Below are positions 1 to 10,830 of a DNA stretch of 64,000 nt, piece by piece; the first letter of the stretch is position 1; each line of letters opens with the position of its first letter. This DNA is from Gari tellinella. Its lineage: Eukaryota; Mollusca; Bivalvia; Cardiida; Psammobiidae. Under the pieces are notes generated by a model, which was not told the DNA's origin, did no database searches, and saw nothing but the letters and a program-made list of their open reading frames with translations. A program made the translations under genes and the position numbers. The stretch is from NCBI GenBank assembly GCA_922989275.2, contig OV277867.1:8804001-8868000 (forward strand). Reading direction: 5' to 3'.

Positions 1-156
1 TCTGGGACAGCTCGGTATGATCTCGACTTTAAAGAGATGTGAAACCACAACCAACTAACCACATCTTAAAGACAGATGGTTACTTAATAAAGGCCAACAG
101 TAGCTACTCTAAGAGCAGATGCATGTTCATTCCGTAACCCTTTCTCGTATCTGTTA
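1..156. other. Unassigned sequence
   Basis: Intergenic or intronic sequence before the first M1 element. No exon, RNA gene or intact repeat end was seen. Confidence 0.4.
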
Positions 157-402
157 CAGTGGAGAATGTGTTATTCTTTCCCGTTTAAACGAAACGAAAC
201 GCAAACGCAAAACACTAAAACGTAGAAAAGTGTGACTTTTGGACAATTCTGATAATTAATGTTTATCTTGGTGGCAAACAGTTTGGAGCCTGATCAGACG
301 CCGGGTTACCCGGCGTCTGATCTGGCTCCAAACTGTCTGCACTGCAAATAATAGTTTTAGCGTAAACGCGTTTATTGGGAAAGAATAACACATTCTCCAC
401 TG
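157..402. mobile_element. M1 MITE, TA target
   Basis: 246 bp flanked by TA on both sides. Terminal inverted repeats start CAGTGGAGAATGTGTTATTC and continue into TTTCCCG. The centre is an H2 hairpin with a GCCGGGTTACCCGGC tip. The TA target and CAGT ends suggest Tc1/mariner-pogo-type mobilisation. Confidence 0.88.
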
Positions 403-459
403 TACCACAATTAGTCACTGTCAGGTACAGACAAACTTTGATATATCGAACGCACCTAA

Positions 460-1081
460 CCCATTACCCCAGAAATACATAGAGGATATTGTATGAGTGC
501 TGATTATTTAAATTTTTAATAAACGAGTTGACTAAAATAATATGATGCGAGCCTTGGCGAGCGTCATATTCATTTTAGTCAACGAGTTTATTAAAAATGA
601 TAAATAATGAGCACGAATAATGATATTCTATTTATCATATAACAATTTTAAGCACATGCAAAACTAAATGAAGCCGTAGTTTGTAGACTCTCCGCTATAT
701 AGATTTAACGCCAAAACGTTACGTTGTTTACGTTAACGCCGTCACAAATGACGTCATTTGGCGTCCCGCTACATGCAGCCCTTAATTGTGGCCGAACAGG
801 CTGGGCCGGAGCCCAAAAAACGATATTCCAGTAGTGGATTACGATATATACATAATTGCTTTATATCACTCCCAGACCGCAAGTTATGTGATAAACCTTT
901 TTACACCTTTAATTTATTCCTCAACTGAAGAAAATAGTTCCAATTTATACAGTCATAAATATGTCCGATGAAAATATTAGATAATAATCTTAAATCAGGC
1001 TGAAAGTAAAGCAGAATGTGCCTTAAGTGCTTTAAGTGGTCACCTATTTTCAAAACTAGAAACAGGCTATGGGGTAATGGG
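460..1081. mobile_element. T1 MITE nested in M4, itself interrupted
   Basis: It begins TAA-CCCATTACCCC and ends GGGGTAATGGG-TTAA. The T1 body (CCTTTAATTTATTCC..., from about 896) is separated from its left end by the foldback element at 479-895. Three levels of nesting. Confidence 0.7.
479..895 (+). mobile_element. CATAGAGGATAT foldback element, copy A
   Basis: About 420 bp. It starts CATAGAGGATATTGTATGAG, followed by a long hairpin (GTTGACTAAAAT...GCGAGCCTTGGCGAGCG...ATTTTAGTCAAC, 527-582). It then has a TGACGTCA palindrome at 749-756 and ends near TTATGTGATAAA. A closely related inverted copy is at 10412-10830. Superfamily not assigned. Confidence 0.75.
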
Positions 1082-1587
1082 TTAAGTCAAACTTATCAAT
1101 ATTTCAAAGTTAAAAAATTGCTTAGCCACGTTTTAACTTTGAAATAAGAATATGTTTGACTTAAGCAAAGTTAAATAAATATAGAAATAATGAAATTCCA
1201 CTATAGAAATACAGGAAAATCTTAGTTCGAGATATCAAAGCTTGCCTTTATAAAGAAGAATGCATATTTTTGTCAAAAAATTACTTGTATGATATGAAAT
1301 AAATATTAAAACAAGAAGTTGTGTAGCATGGTAACAGTAATGCACGAATACATATTATTATGCATTGTCTGTTAGACGGATTTAACATTTCAGAAAATAT
1401 GCTCTGATACTAGATTTGCCTCACTAATAGGGGTAGATGTTTTCACTACCGGTATATTCTGTTATACATTCCCTTCCTACAGAAGCTGTGTGATCTTGGT
1501 CTATACTGTTTTGAAAGGCATCAATAGTAGGAGAAGTGTTAGAGGTGTTTTACTGTATATTTCAAATATTACAGAGCTTCAGACAAT

Positions 1588-3071
1588 GGGCCCGTTTTAT
1601 GAAACGTTGTACAACAAAAATGGTCGTAAGTAAGATTCTAAGATTATCAATAATCATTTATTTCTCCATCTAATCCTGTCTTTGGAATTGTCTTGAAATG
1701 ACAATTCCAAAGAGATGTCACAAGACAGATATAGATGAAGAAATCAGATATTAGCTGCATTTTAAAGTTTTGACTTACGACCGTTTTTAGCTCGCCTGTA
1801 CGAAGTACATGACGAGCTATTGCAATACCCCCGGTGTAGTCGTCGTCGTCGTCGTGAACGGCGTAAACAATTTTAAGAAAATGTCTATAACTTCTATGTC
1901 CCTTGAGGTATTGCTTTCATACTTGGTATGTGTGTGTATATGGACAAGACCTTTCCATGCACAGAAAAATTTTGACCCCTGTGACCTTGACCTTGAACTT
2001 AGGGCCAGCGTTTAGGTTTCTTAATCTGTGTTTAGGTTTCGAAAAATGCCTTTAACTTCTATGTCTCTTCAGTTATTGCTTTCATAGTTGGTATATGTGT
2101 GTATATATAGACAAGACCTTTCCATGCACAGAAAAATTTGGACCCCAGTGACCTTGAACTTAGGGCCCGCGTATAGGTTTCGAAATCTTTGTTTAGGTTT
2201 TGAAAACTGCATTTAACTTCTATGTCTCTTGGGGAATTGCTTTCATAGTTGGTATGTGTGTGTATATGGACAAGACCTTTTCATGCACAGAAAAATTTGG
2301 AACCCCTGTGACATTGACCTTGAACTAAGGGCCCGCGTTTAGGTTTCGAAATCTGTGTTTAGGTTTCGAAAAATGCCTATAACTTCTCTGCCTCTTGAGG
2401 TATTGCTTTCATAATTTGTATGTGTGTGTATATGGACAAGACCTCTCCATACACAGAAAAATTTGGACCCCTGTGACTTTGACCTTGAACTAAGGGCCTG
2501 CGTTTAGGTTTCGAAATCTGTGTTTAGGTTTTGAAAAATGCCTTTTACTTCTATGTCCCTTCAGGTATTGCTTTCATAGTTGGTATATGTGTGTATATGG
2601 ACAAGACCTTTCCATGCGCAGAAAATTTTTGACCCCTGTGACCTTGACCTTGAACTTAGGGTTGGCGTTTAGGTTTTGAAATCTGTGTTTAGGTTTTGAA
2701 AAATGCCTATAACTTCTATGTCCCTTCAGGTATTGCTTTCATAGTTGGTATGTGTGTGTATATGGACAAGACCTGTTCCATGCACAGAAAAATTTGGACC
2801 CCCTGTGACCTTGACCTTGAACTTAGATCCAGGGTTTAAGGATTCAAAATCTATGTTTATGTTTCGAAAAACGTTTATATTTCCTATGTCCCTTGAGGTG
2901 TAACTTCATATTTAATTTTCATGTGTATATCGGCAAGACCTTTCCATGCAGGCAAAAAGCTTGACCTCCGTGACCTTGAGTGTGCTTTTAAGTTTCTAAA
3001 TGTGCCGATGGCGAGCTTTGTTGTCTCTCTGACAACTCTTGTTGTCGTATGACATTTCATAAAACGGGCCC
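1588..3071. mobile_element. GGGCCCG-MITE carrying a minisatellite element
   Basis: Terminal inverted repeats GGGCCCGTTTTATGAAAC / CATTTCATAAAACGGGCCC. The left arm keeps the hairpin with GGAATTGTCTTGAAATGACA. The uninterrupted relative is at 41510-41750. Here the right arm is broken by the minisatellite element at about 1785-3051. Confidence 0.75.
1785..3051 (+). repeat. Helitron-like element with ~160-bp minisatellite, copy 1
   Basis: Starts TTTTTAGCTCGCCTGTACG with a short hairpin (GTACGAAGTAC), then a (GTC)n run and about seven ~160-bp units. Each unit contains ACTTCTATGTCCCTT, TGGACAAGACCTTTCCATGC and GTGACCTTGACCTTGAACTT. It ends GGCGAGCTTTGTTGTCTCTC. The same architecture, much longer, is at about 30625-35150. 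Bivalve elements with tandem-repeat cores of this kind have been related to Helitrons; assignment here is by resemblance. Confidence 0.75.
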
Positions 3072-3106
3072 TGGAAGGAGTGTACGTAACAAAACGGAAA
3101 TTAAAC

Positions 3107-3158
3107 CCTGATCAGATGCCACAAGACATGGCATCTAATCAGGATCCAAACTGTTAAA
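3107..3158. repeat. H2 hairpin, free-standing
   Basis: Inverted repeat CCTGATCAGATGCC / GGCATCTAATCAGG followed by ATCCAAACTGTT. No clear element ends surround it. Confidence 0.6.
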
Positions 3159-3237
3159 CACATATTACAATACTACTTTAGGCAGTTTACATTAAAATTA
3201 GAATCTGAGAAATAAAAACCAGATGACCTTTGTTTAA

Positions 3238-3623
3238 CCCTTTCCTCCATAGAAGTGCTTTTTTAGTGCATTTAATTTGTTACTTCATTGAAGAAAATAA
3301 TCCTTCTTGATAAATCATCCTGACGAAGACCTGAATAAGGTGGAAACTGGTAGATCAAATAAATTTGTCAACTAGACCAGTGCCTGTGGTTATTTGCACC
3401 CTACCTTTCCTCTTACGATGATTGAAGAAAATAGTTCCAATGTATACATTCATTGATATATGTATATTGTAAGAAATATTTTCTATCTTCTAGCAGATGG
3501 TAGCATATAAAGCAGGTTGGAAGTAAAGCAGAATGCGCCTTAAGGCGCATTCTGCTTTACTTCCAACCTGCTTTAAGTGGTTGTCTGTCTTCAAAACTAG
3601 AATCAGGCTATGGGGTCACAGGG
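3238..3623. mobile_element. T1 MITE interrupted by a retro-insertion
   Basis: TTAA at 3234-3237 and 3624-3627, ends CCCTTTCCTCC / CACAGGG. The H1 hairpin (GCGCCTTAAGGCGC tip) is centred near 3542. Interrupted at 3300-3420. Confidence 0.85.
3300..3420 (+). mobile_element. 121-bp retro-insertion with hammerhead-like core
   Basis: Flanked by an exact 13-bp duplication ATTGAAGAAAATA (3287-3299 and 3421-3433), the type produced by target-primed reverse transcription. Inside, CTGACGA (3320-3326) and GAAAC (3343-3347) surround a small stem ACCT/AGGT. ACTGGT (3346-3351) pairs with ACCAGT (3376-3381). This layout resembles a hammerhead ribozyme, but G occupies the position that is normally A, C or U, and helix I is poor. 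A truncated Penelope-like, LINE or retrozyme tail are the alternatives. Confidence 0.55.
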
Positions 3624-4225
3624 TTAAAACAGACACCTTCATGGCAGTGAAGGGGTTAAGACTGGCTTGAACTGAAGGAACTATTTGGCTTGTACTATGA
3701 TCGTTTACCTGTTTTCAACATACATTTCATAAAAAAACCTGACAGGCTATAGTAATGACATTTAGTCAGAGTTATGGCCCTTTGCCAGTGTTTCCATGGC
3801 AGCAAAATTGGATTTGAATTCCGTAGTGAACGTTTCTTGTTATGCTGAAATCGTAAAATCTATAGGGTGCAGACTTTTGAATGTTTCAAAAATATCACAG
3901 AAAGGCCAGAAATAGAAACACAGTGGCTGCTTTTAGAATCAGCAAATCATGTTTTGATAGTATAACCGCAGGGGCACTGCATTAAATGTCTCTGCTTCAG
4001 AATTTTTTTATCTTCTTTAAAAAAATAAAATAACAATTTTCAACTCATTCCTTCAAATTCTTACACAGTTTTATTTGATAAAATTCTATTCATTAAAAGG
4101 TTACAGATCCTCAGATCATATGATGAGTTTCATTAGATGTTTGATCTGGATCCAAACTGTTATAAGCCATTGTAAATGAGGTTGTTGTAAACTCGCTTAG
4201 AGTGTTGAATGATAAACTGGATTAG

Positions 4226-4467
4226 CCCTTTACCCTGTAACCCGTTTCTAGATATGAAGACAAGTGACTACTTAAAGCAGGCTAAAAGTAAAGCAGAATG
4301 CACCTTGCCTTACTTTCAGCCTGCTTTAAGCTACCATCTGCTAGGATATAGGACTTATTTCTTACGGTACATATTCATGACTGTATAAAGTGGAACTATT
4401 TCCTTGAGTGGAGGAATTAATTAATGATGTAAAACGGTGTATATATATGGAGTATATAATGGGTTGA
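4226..4467. mobile_element. T1 MITE, degraded ends
   Basis: Carries CCCGTTTCTAG, an H1 hairpin around 4272-4332 with a shortened tip, and ends ATAATGGGTTGA. The flanking TTAA sites are mutated. Confidence 0.6.
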
Positions 4468-4640
4468 ACGCCAGTTAGCAAATTTTAGACTTGTGTAAAC
4501 AGTTTTGATCCAGATTGAATGCTGAGTAACTTTACATGTGATCAGGATCCAAACTGTTTCTTCAGTCAAAAATGCTTAAAAACTGAAAATAGACAACAAT
4601 ACTGTATGCAGAAAACATTTCTGAAGCATCTTAATTGGTT

Positions 4641-4833
4641 CAGGGTTCCAGATTAGGGGAGTATTTCAAACACTAAAATCTTTATTTCTGCATTAAACCT
4701 TATGGTGTCACTACTCATTAGAATCGTCTCTTCGAGATGATTCTAATGAGTAGTAACACCATAGGATTTGGTGCTAAAATGAATGAGAAAATGTTGGATT
4801 TGTTCAGTTTACTCCCTCTTATCTGGAGCCCTG
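4641..4833. mobile_element. A1 hAT-like MITE with 7-bp duplication
   Basis: 193 bp, ends CAGGGTTCCAGAT / ATCTGGAGCCCTG, exact flanking ATTGGTT at 4634-4640 and 4834-4840. The centre is a hairpin TTAGAATCGTCTCTTCGAGA. CAGGG...CCCTG ends suggest hAT; one flank base may have changed from the usual 8-bp duplication. Confidence 0.82.
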
Positions 4834-4944
4834 ATTGGTTAAAGGGCCAGTCAGCACAATTAATGCTTGGAATGTCACCTTGATGCTATTCAATCCTTCA
4901 AATGCTGAATTTTCTAATTGAATCTTCTATTTTCTGATAAATAA

Positions 4945-5149
4945 CAGTAGAACATCTCTATTACGACCACTAAAACGAAGGATAATTTTCTATATAAAAG
5001 ACAGGTGATAGCTTAAAGCAATGTAAAAGTGAAACAGACAGCTCCTGTTGGAGCTTTCTGTTTCACTTCACATTGCTTTGAGCAGTCACCTGTCTTATAC
5101 GACTTATAATCTGGCACAGCCTAGTGGTGGTAATAGAGAGGGTCTACTG
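4945..5149. mobile_element. M2 MITE, TA target
   Basis: Ends CAGTAGAACATCTCTATTA / AATAGAGAGGGTCTACTG. The H1-type hairpin (GCTTAAAGCAATGTAAAAGT, GCTCCTGTTGGAGC tip) sits in the middle. Confidence 0.8.
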
Positions 5150-5329
5150 TACCTTTCAAAAATCTGAATTGGTAACTGTTGGCCTCATAAAGATTTGACA
5201 AACAGTGCAGATCCTGATCCTAAAAGAGCCCTCTGACCTGGGTCTATACTATTAAATGTTACTAATGTGGTAACCGTTTATTCATGTTCTTACTGTTAAG
5301 TTTTATCCATTTAAACAGTGGTACTGATG

Positions 5330-5965
5330 AACCTTTTTGTTCACCTGGCACAAAGTGGCATTGTGAGCTATTAGGATTGCTGGATGTCTGTCGTGTGTCT
5401 GTATGTCTGTCCGTCCACAATAATGCTTCGTTAACACTCTAGCAGCTACAAATTTCATTGGATCTTTAATGAAACTTGGTCAAAATGTTTGCCTCATTGA
5501 TATCTAGGTCAAGGTTGAACGTGGGTCATGCCCGGTCAAAAACTGCATATAGATCACTAGGTCAAATCATAGGAAAACCTTGTTAATACACTAGAGGCTA
5601 CAAATCTCATTAGATCATCATGAAACTTGATAAAAATGTTTGCCTCATTGATGTCTAGGTGAAGTTTGAATATGGGTCATGTCTGGTCAAAAAGTAGGTC
5701 ACTAGGTCAAATCATAGAAAAACCTTGTTTACACTCTATAGAGGCTACAAATCTCATTGGATATTAATGAAACTTGGTCAAAATGTTTGCCTAATTGATA
5801 TCTAGGTCAAGGTTGAATGTGGGTCATGTCTGGTCAAAAACTAGGTCCCTAGGTCAAATCATAGAAAAATCTTGTTGACACTCTAGAGGCTACAAATCTC
5901 ATTTAATCTTAATAAAGCTTTGTCAAAATGTTTGTCTCATTGACATCCAGGTCCAGTTTAAACAA
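5330..5965 (+). repeat. Helitron-like 145-bp minisatellite element, truncated
   Basis: Begins TTTTTGTTCACCTGGCAC with a CACAAAGTGGCATTGTGAG hairpin and a TCTGTCCGTCC stretch, then about four 145-bp units containing GGTCACTAGGTCAAATCATA. The 3' hairpin end seen at 54943 is missing. A (TGT)n microsatellite follows at 5968-5983. Confidence 0.75.
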
Positions 5966-6087
5966 TCTGTTGTTGTTGTTGTTGTTATGGTTTGTTTTTT
6001 AAACAAAATTTAATGCATGTTCAGCTTTTTCCAAACAAGTCACAAACCCTTTTCTCTAAACATGTTTAAATGACCTGTTAGTTTTAA

Positions 6088-6332
6088 CCCTTTACCTGAT
6101 ATCCTATTTCTAGTACTTAAGATAAAGTTACTACTTAAAGCAGGTTGAAAGTAAAGCAGAATGCGCCTGAGGGCGCATTCTGCTTTACTTTCAGCCTGCT
6201 TTAAGCTATCATGTGCTAAAATATAGAAAATATTCCCTATAATACATATTCATTACTGATTAAATTGGAACTATTTTCTTCAGCGGATGAATAAATCATA
6301 TCCGCTAAAAGGCGCTTCCATTGGGGAAAGGG
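6088..6332. mobile_element. T1 MITE, intact
   Basis: TTAA at 6084-6087 and 6333-6336; ends CCCTTTACCTG / GGGAAAGGG; near-perfect H1 hairpin centred at 6170. Confidence 0.88.
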
Positions 6333-6392
6333 TTAATCCTTCTCATGCTGAAATGTTTGTTGTTGTTGTTTTTAAAAAAATACATATATACA

Positions 6393-6797
6393 GTAAAACG
6401 TCTCGATTGTGACCACTTATAGTGTTATTTAGCAGTTGTTTAAGTCAGGTGACTGCTTAACCCTTCCCAAATAGTAGCGCTTTTTAGCGAATATGATTTT
6501 TTCCTCCGCTGAAGAAAAAAGTTCCAATTTAATCAGTCATGAATGTCTATTTTAGGAAATATTTTTCTATATTCTAGCACAGGATAGCTTAAAGTAGGCT
6601 GAAAGTAAAGCAGAATGCGCCTTAAGGCGCATTCTGCTTTACTTTCAACCTGCTTTAAGTAGTCACCTATCTTCAATACTAGAAATAGGCTATCAGGTAA
6701 AGGGTTAAATTTAAGTAAAACAGTAAGCTCCTTGCTTTAAGCTTTCACCGGTATTTGATGAAATTTAAGTCGTCGTACTAATAGAGAGGTTTCAATG
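6393..6797. mobile_element. M2 MITE interrupted by T1
   Basis: Left end ACAGTAAAACGTCTCGATTG, right end TAATAGAGAGGTTTCAATGT. The hairpin is interrupted at its own CTGCTTAA by a T1 element. Confidence 0.7.
6461..6703. mobile_element. T1 MITE nested in an M2 hairpin
   Basis: TTAA at 6457-6460 and 6704-6707 lies inside the M2 motif GACTGC-TTAA. Body of 243 bp with H1 centred near 6625. Confidence 0.85.
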
Positions 6798-7045
6798 TAT
6801 GTGGTTAGCAAGATATATTTCTAATGTTTTCAGTAAAATCAAATTTGAATTTGAATGAGCTGCTGATTTTCTCTGCGTTTCATCTGAATCCCGTTGAAAA
6901 AAGTGATCAATATCATGCATGAGATGGGTTTGATTATATATGTTTTTTCTCTTTGAACTTTTGATCCCCTGTTTAATTCTTATTGTGTTCACACTTTGAA
7001 TGATTTGTCTGTATGAACCTTTACTTTCAAACCCCTTTTGTTTAA

Positions 7046-7288
7046 CCCTTTTCTCCATAAAAGCGCCTTTTAGTGCATTTAATTTAATCCTCCACTGAAG
7101 AAAATAGTTCCAATTTATACAGTCATAAACATGTAAGAAAAGAAATATTTGCTATATCCTAGCTGATTGTGGCTTAAAGCTGGCTGAAAGTAAAGCAGAA
7201 TGTGCCTTTAAGGCACATTCTGCTTTACTTTCAACCTGCTTTAAGTACTTGTATGTCTTCAAAACTAGAAACAGGCTATTGAATAAGG
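7046..7288. mobile_element. T1 MITE
   Basis: Left TTAA 7042-7045; the right end is GAATAAGGGG with TCAA in place of TTAA. H1 centred near 7207. Confidence 0.75.
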
Positions 7289-7400
7289 GGTCAAAAAAGG
7301 TGGTTAATTATATATTGCAGGTTGAATGTTAAGCAGACTTACTATACAAGGAGTTTCTGTTTTACCCTCAATTTTTGTATGCAACAACCTCTCTTACTAA

Positions 7401-7633
7401 ACCCATTACCCCATAAATACGCCTTTATAGTATTCCTCCACAGCAGAAAATAGTTCCATTTTATTAAGTTATGATTGTGTACTATGAGAAAAAAATTCTT
7501 TATCCTAGCAGAGGATAGCTTAAAGCAGGCTGAAAGTAAGCAGAATGCGCCTTAAGGTGCATTCTGCTTTTCTTTCAACCTGCTTAAGTGATCACCTATT
7601 TTCAAAACTAGAAACAGGCTATAAGGTAATGGG
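7401..7633. mobile_element. T1 MITE
   Basis: Left flank CTAA, right TTAA 7634-7637; ends CCCATTACCCC / GGTAATGGG. H1 with an imperfect tip near 7555. It ends about 110 bp before exon 1. Confidence 0.82.
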
Positions 7634-7743
7634 TTAAAAAGCAAGCTATCAAAGAAAAGGTTCAACTTGAGTGAAGAGTGTTTTTTCAACCCAACCCACT
7701 AATTGTTGGTGTGTGTCTAATGGTGTGATTTACCTCCCTTTAG

Positions 7744-7821
7744 GAGCTCCAGTTATGCTTCAGTGAATGGCGAGGACGATCTTGAACGACGTCGAAGAGA
7801 GAGACGTGAAGCAAGACTAAG
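7744..7821 (+). CDS. Exon 1 (first visible) of charged cytoskeletal-type gene
   Basis: Internal coding exon of 78 nt. It follows a pyrimidine-rich acceptor ending in TTTAG and enters with one base of a split codon. It encodes about 26 residues: a Ser/Tyr start, then Asn-Gly-Glu-Asp-Asp, then a run dominated by Arg and Glu (DDLERRRRERREARLR). The best donor is the rare GC type (AAG|GCAAGC), leaving a two-base split codon that the first base of the next exon (20567) completes in frame. Without that donor the frame runs 17 more codons to a TAA at 7871-7873, so an alternative 3' end is possible. The ERRR-rich composition resembles caldesmon N-termini, but this is only compositional similarity. 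No start codon lies in the exon, so earlier exons are outside or unseen. Confidence 0.72.
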
Positions 7822-8019
7822 GCAAGCCTCTAATAATCCTCAACTAACACCATCTTATGTTACCTTCTACTAACACCTTATATGGTCAAACTTGTATTGT
7901 AAAAATTCTAAACATGTGAATTAACACTCTGTATAAATGTTGTAATTATCATAAAATTTGTACTAATTAATTGCTTTTATCTTACAATGATTTGTCAAAA
8001 ATCTGCAAACTGAATTGCA

Positions 8020-8330
8020 AACAGTGTAGACTCTGATCAGACTGCTTCTGAGGGAGCTGTCTGATTAGAGTCTACATTGTTTGCAAACACCTGTCTGTCC
8101 AAGTATTATCCTGGTATTAAATCTACTGCTATTTAGCATCTAATGACACTTATTTAAAACACCCTGAGATCAGAGTGCTCCTTAGTCCTACACTGTTTGC
8201 TAATTTAAAGCAGTATTTATTAAACTACCTATAGATTGCCAAGTAGACTGGTCATATTTTGTTAATTAAAAAGATCCACAAGGGACCGTAATAACCCGCA
8301 AGAGTTACTATTGTCTTCAGTTGTTTAATG
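8020..8330. repeat. H2 hairpin plus GATCCACAAGGGA repeat (family O)
   Basis: An H2 palindrome (CAAACAGTGTAGACTCTGAT...) at 8020-8088 is followed by CAAGTAGACTGGTCATATTTTG and AAAAAGATCCACAAGGGA. The same combination occurs at 11995-12175, 39365-39540 and 63405-63570, so it is a dispersed repeat of unknown ends. Confidence 0.6.
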
Positions 8331-8398
8331 ATCGAGTTTAGTGACAAGTATACTCATCTTTAACAAGCAGTGAACTGTAAAGAGTACATTTGTCTTAT

Positions 8399-8466
8399 GC
8401 AACCAATGTTGCCCCAGATCAGAGGGTTCATAAAGGAGCCCTCTGATCAGGGTCTACACTGTTTGC
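8399..8466. repeat. H2 hairpin, free-standing
   Basis: CCCCAGATCAGAGGGTTC ... GGAGCCCTCTGATCAGGG, then TCTACACTGTTTG. Confidence 0.55.
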
Positions 8467-8880
8467 TAGTTTGAAAGATACATGTATTGCAGAAATTAAC
8501 TCTTAAAAGTAACTCACTTAGAAACTGGAATTATCTATTTAAAGTTTGAGGATTGAACGAGTTACATACGTAAAAATGCGTAACTATAGTGTAAAGGGTT
8601 AAGAAAAGTTTCCTATAGATTATTCATTAGACCATGATAGACGTGTTTCAGGAGGAATAAGTTAAAACAGGAAATCGTGTTTCTATGATGGATAATGCTG
8701 ACAAAAAGTATTCCAAGATCTTATCCTTACCCTCAAACATTATTTTTACAATATCATAAACTAAATACCCTAAGATTTATGTGTTAGTGAACAATAAACA
8801 TACAAATGGACTGGTTGTGACTATACGATTCTCATTTGTTGGTGAAACTAGAAAGGTATCTTAATTGACAGTGAAAGTTG
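8467..8880. other. Intron sequence, nothing recognised
   Basis: AT-rich intronic sequence without a recognisable exon, RNA gene or element end. Confidence 0.4.
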
Positions 8881-8881
8881 T

Positions 8882-9053
8882 TTAACCCTTTCCCCCATAG
8901 AAGCCCCTTTTAGCGGATATGATTTATTCCTCCGCTTAAGAAAATAGTTCCAATTTAATCAGTCATGAATATATAGTATAGGGAATATTTTCTATATACT
9001 AGCACATGGAAGCTTAAAGCAGGCTGAAAGTAAAACAGAATGCGCCTTAAGGA
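8882..9053. mobile_element. T1 MITE, left half only
   Basis: TTAACCCTTTCCCCCATAG to the middle of H1 (AATGCGCCTTAAGG), then unrelated sequence. Broken at the hairpin tip. Confidence 0.75.
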
Positions 9054-9310
9054 GTCTGCAAAAAGTTTCTATTGCTTATGTTTTAAAATTAGCATTTCCA
9101 AGATTTATTTTCAAAATAAGATTAGGGTATCAAGTAGTTTTGGTCCTGATTATTCAGTGTCTCATCAGGATCCAAATTGTATGCGAAGGTAAAAATCAAG
9201 GTGTCCCTGTTCCAACCAGAAAAATAAGATGTTTCTCTGTATGTTAAATACTTGGTCTCTTCAAAATGCAATTAATCTTGGACACAGCTATTATACAGTC
9301 TACCTGTATA

Positions 9311-9556
9311 CAGAAGCGAATCTGTTATTCTTTCCCGTTTAAACGCAAACGTACGCAAACGCAAAGCGCTAAAACATAGAAAAGAACAACTTTTGGACAA
9401 TTCTGATATTTCATGTTTATCTTGGTGGCAAACAGTTTGGAGCCTGATCAGACGCCGGGTTACCCGGCGTCTGATCTGATTAAAAACTGTTTGCAATGGA
9501 AATACTAGTTTTAGCGTAAACGCATTTATTGGGAAAAAATAACACATTCTCCACTG
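9311..9556. mobile_element. M1 MITE
   Basis: TA-flanked, ends CAGAAGCGAATCTGTTATTC / AACACATTCTCCACTG; H2 with CCGGGTTACCCGG tip. Confidence 0.85.
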
Positions 9557-9562
9557 TATACC

Positions 9563-9977
9563 AATTACGCCATAAACACACTTCTTTACGCCTCTAATTA
9601 TATCTACACTAAGATTAATAGGGCCAAACTAGGAGGTTTTGAACAATACACAGTTCTAAGGCATTTCCAGTATCTTTCCAGGTGGTAGCCTAATTAAGGC
9701 AGGTTGCTGAATTAATTAGGAGCATTCTGCTTTATAAATACACCTTATAATGCACATTCTGCTTTATTGTTAATCTGCTTTAAGTTAATATCTGTTAGGA
9801 TATAGAAAATATTTCTTAGGGTTCATATTAATTCATGACTGTACAAACTACAAATTTGAACTATTTTCTTCAGTGATGAACTAAATTAAATGTATTAAAA
9901 TGTGTAGCATGTATAATTGTAATCATATGTACTTCTGGAAATAAATATGTTTAAACTAAAATGTGTAGAGTAATGGG
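9563..9977. mobile_element. T1 MITE, rearranged
   Basis: T1 body (CGCCATAAACACACTT, ATTCTGCTTTATTGTTAATC, ATTTTCTTCAGTGATGAAC) ending GAGTAATGGG-TTAA at 9978. It shares that TTAA with the next element. Confidence 0.6.
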
Positions 9978-9981
9978 TTAA

Positions 9982-10193
9982 CTCTTTCCTCCCTGAAACT
10001 TTAAATGGACAATTCCAGTTTCCATTTTAGTCTAGTCCATTTTAGACTTTTAAGGGTTGTTTTTGTCAATGTTAGGCATTATGACAAACAGTGAAGACCC
10101 AGATCAGAGGGCTCCTTTTGCACAGGACAAGTGTAGTATTCACATGTACACTGTTTGAAAAGGACGCCTATATGCGGGACTAGGGTTCAAAGG
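9982..10193 (-). mobile_element. T2 MITE with shortened hairpin
   Basis: TTAA 9978-9981 and 10194-10197; ends CTCTTTCCTCCCTGAAAC / GGGTTCAAAGGG. The second arm of H2 is partly deleted. Confidence 0.82.
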
Positions 10194-10411
10194 GTTAAGG
10201 AGTTGTCTTGTATTAAGCACTGATATCTGTCTTTAGAGCACTTGGCTCATCTTCTTCAAATGAAAATAGATAGGACAACTTTGTTCATTTTCAAAGACTT
10301 TTAGTTTATAGGATGTGACAAAGATTTGACATTATGGGTTCTACAAAGATTAATTGCTGTCTTGAAAAGATATAATACAATCATAATCGTGTTAAGCAAC
10401 CACTGGATGCA

Positions 10412-10830
10412 TTTTTATCACATAATTTGCGGTCTGGGAGTTGCATAAAGCGATTGTATAAATATCGTAATCCACTAGTGGAATATCGTTTTTTGGGCTC
10501 CGGCCTAACTTGTTCGTCCATAAGCGCTGCGTGTAGCGGGGTGCCAAATGACGTCATTTGCTATGACGTTAACGTAAACAACGTAACGTTTGGCGGAAAA
10601 TATATATAGCGTAGGGTCTACAAACTACGGCTTCAAATCAATTTAATAGGTGCTTAGACTTGTAATGTGATAAATAGAATATCACATTCGTGTTCATTAT
10701 TTATCATTTTTAATATACTCGTTGACTAAAATGAATATGACGCTCGCCAAGGCTCGCGTCATATTATTTTAGTCAACTCGTTTATTAAAAATGATAAATA
10801 ATGAACACTCATACAATATCCTCTATGTAT
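10412..10830 (-). mobile_element. CATAGAGGATAT foldback element, copy B
   Basis: Inverted relative of 479-895: TATCACATAATTTGCGG start, TGACGTCA at 10549-10556, GACGCTCGCCAAGGCTCGCG hairpin, and TACAATATCCTCTATGTAT end. Confidence 0.8.

Larger units (their letters stand above)
428..1243. mobile_element. M4 MITE split by a nested insertion
   Basis: The left end (TACAGACAAACTTTGATAT, 426 onward) and the degraded right end (GAGATATCAAAGCTTGCC) match the intact M4 copy at 53577-53759. The shared palindrome GCTTAGCCACGTTTTAAC lies near 1120. The element is interrupted by a T1 MITE at 460-1081. Confidence 0.65.

Noticed and set aside
264..350. Rho-independent terminators or CRISPR-like repeats
   Set aside because: The hairpins resemble terminators and recur, but they lie inside TIR elements with target duplications in a spliced eukaryotic gene; spacing is irregular and there are no cas genes.
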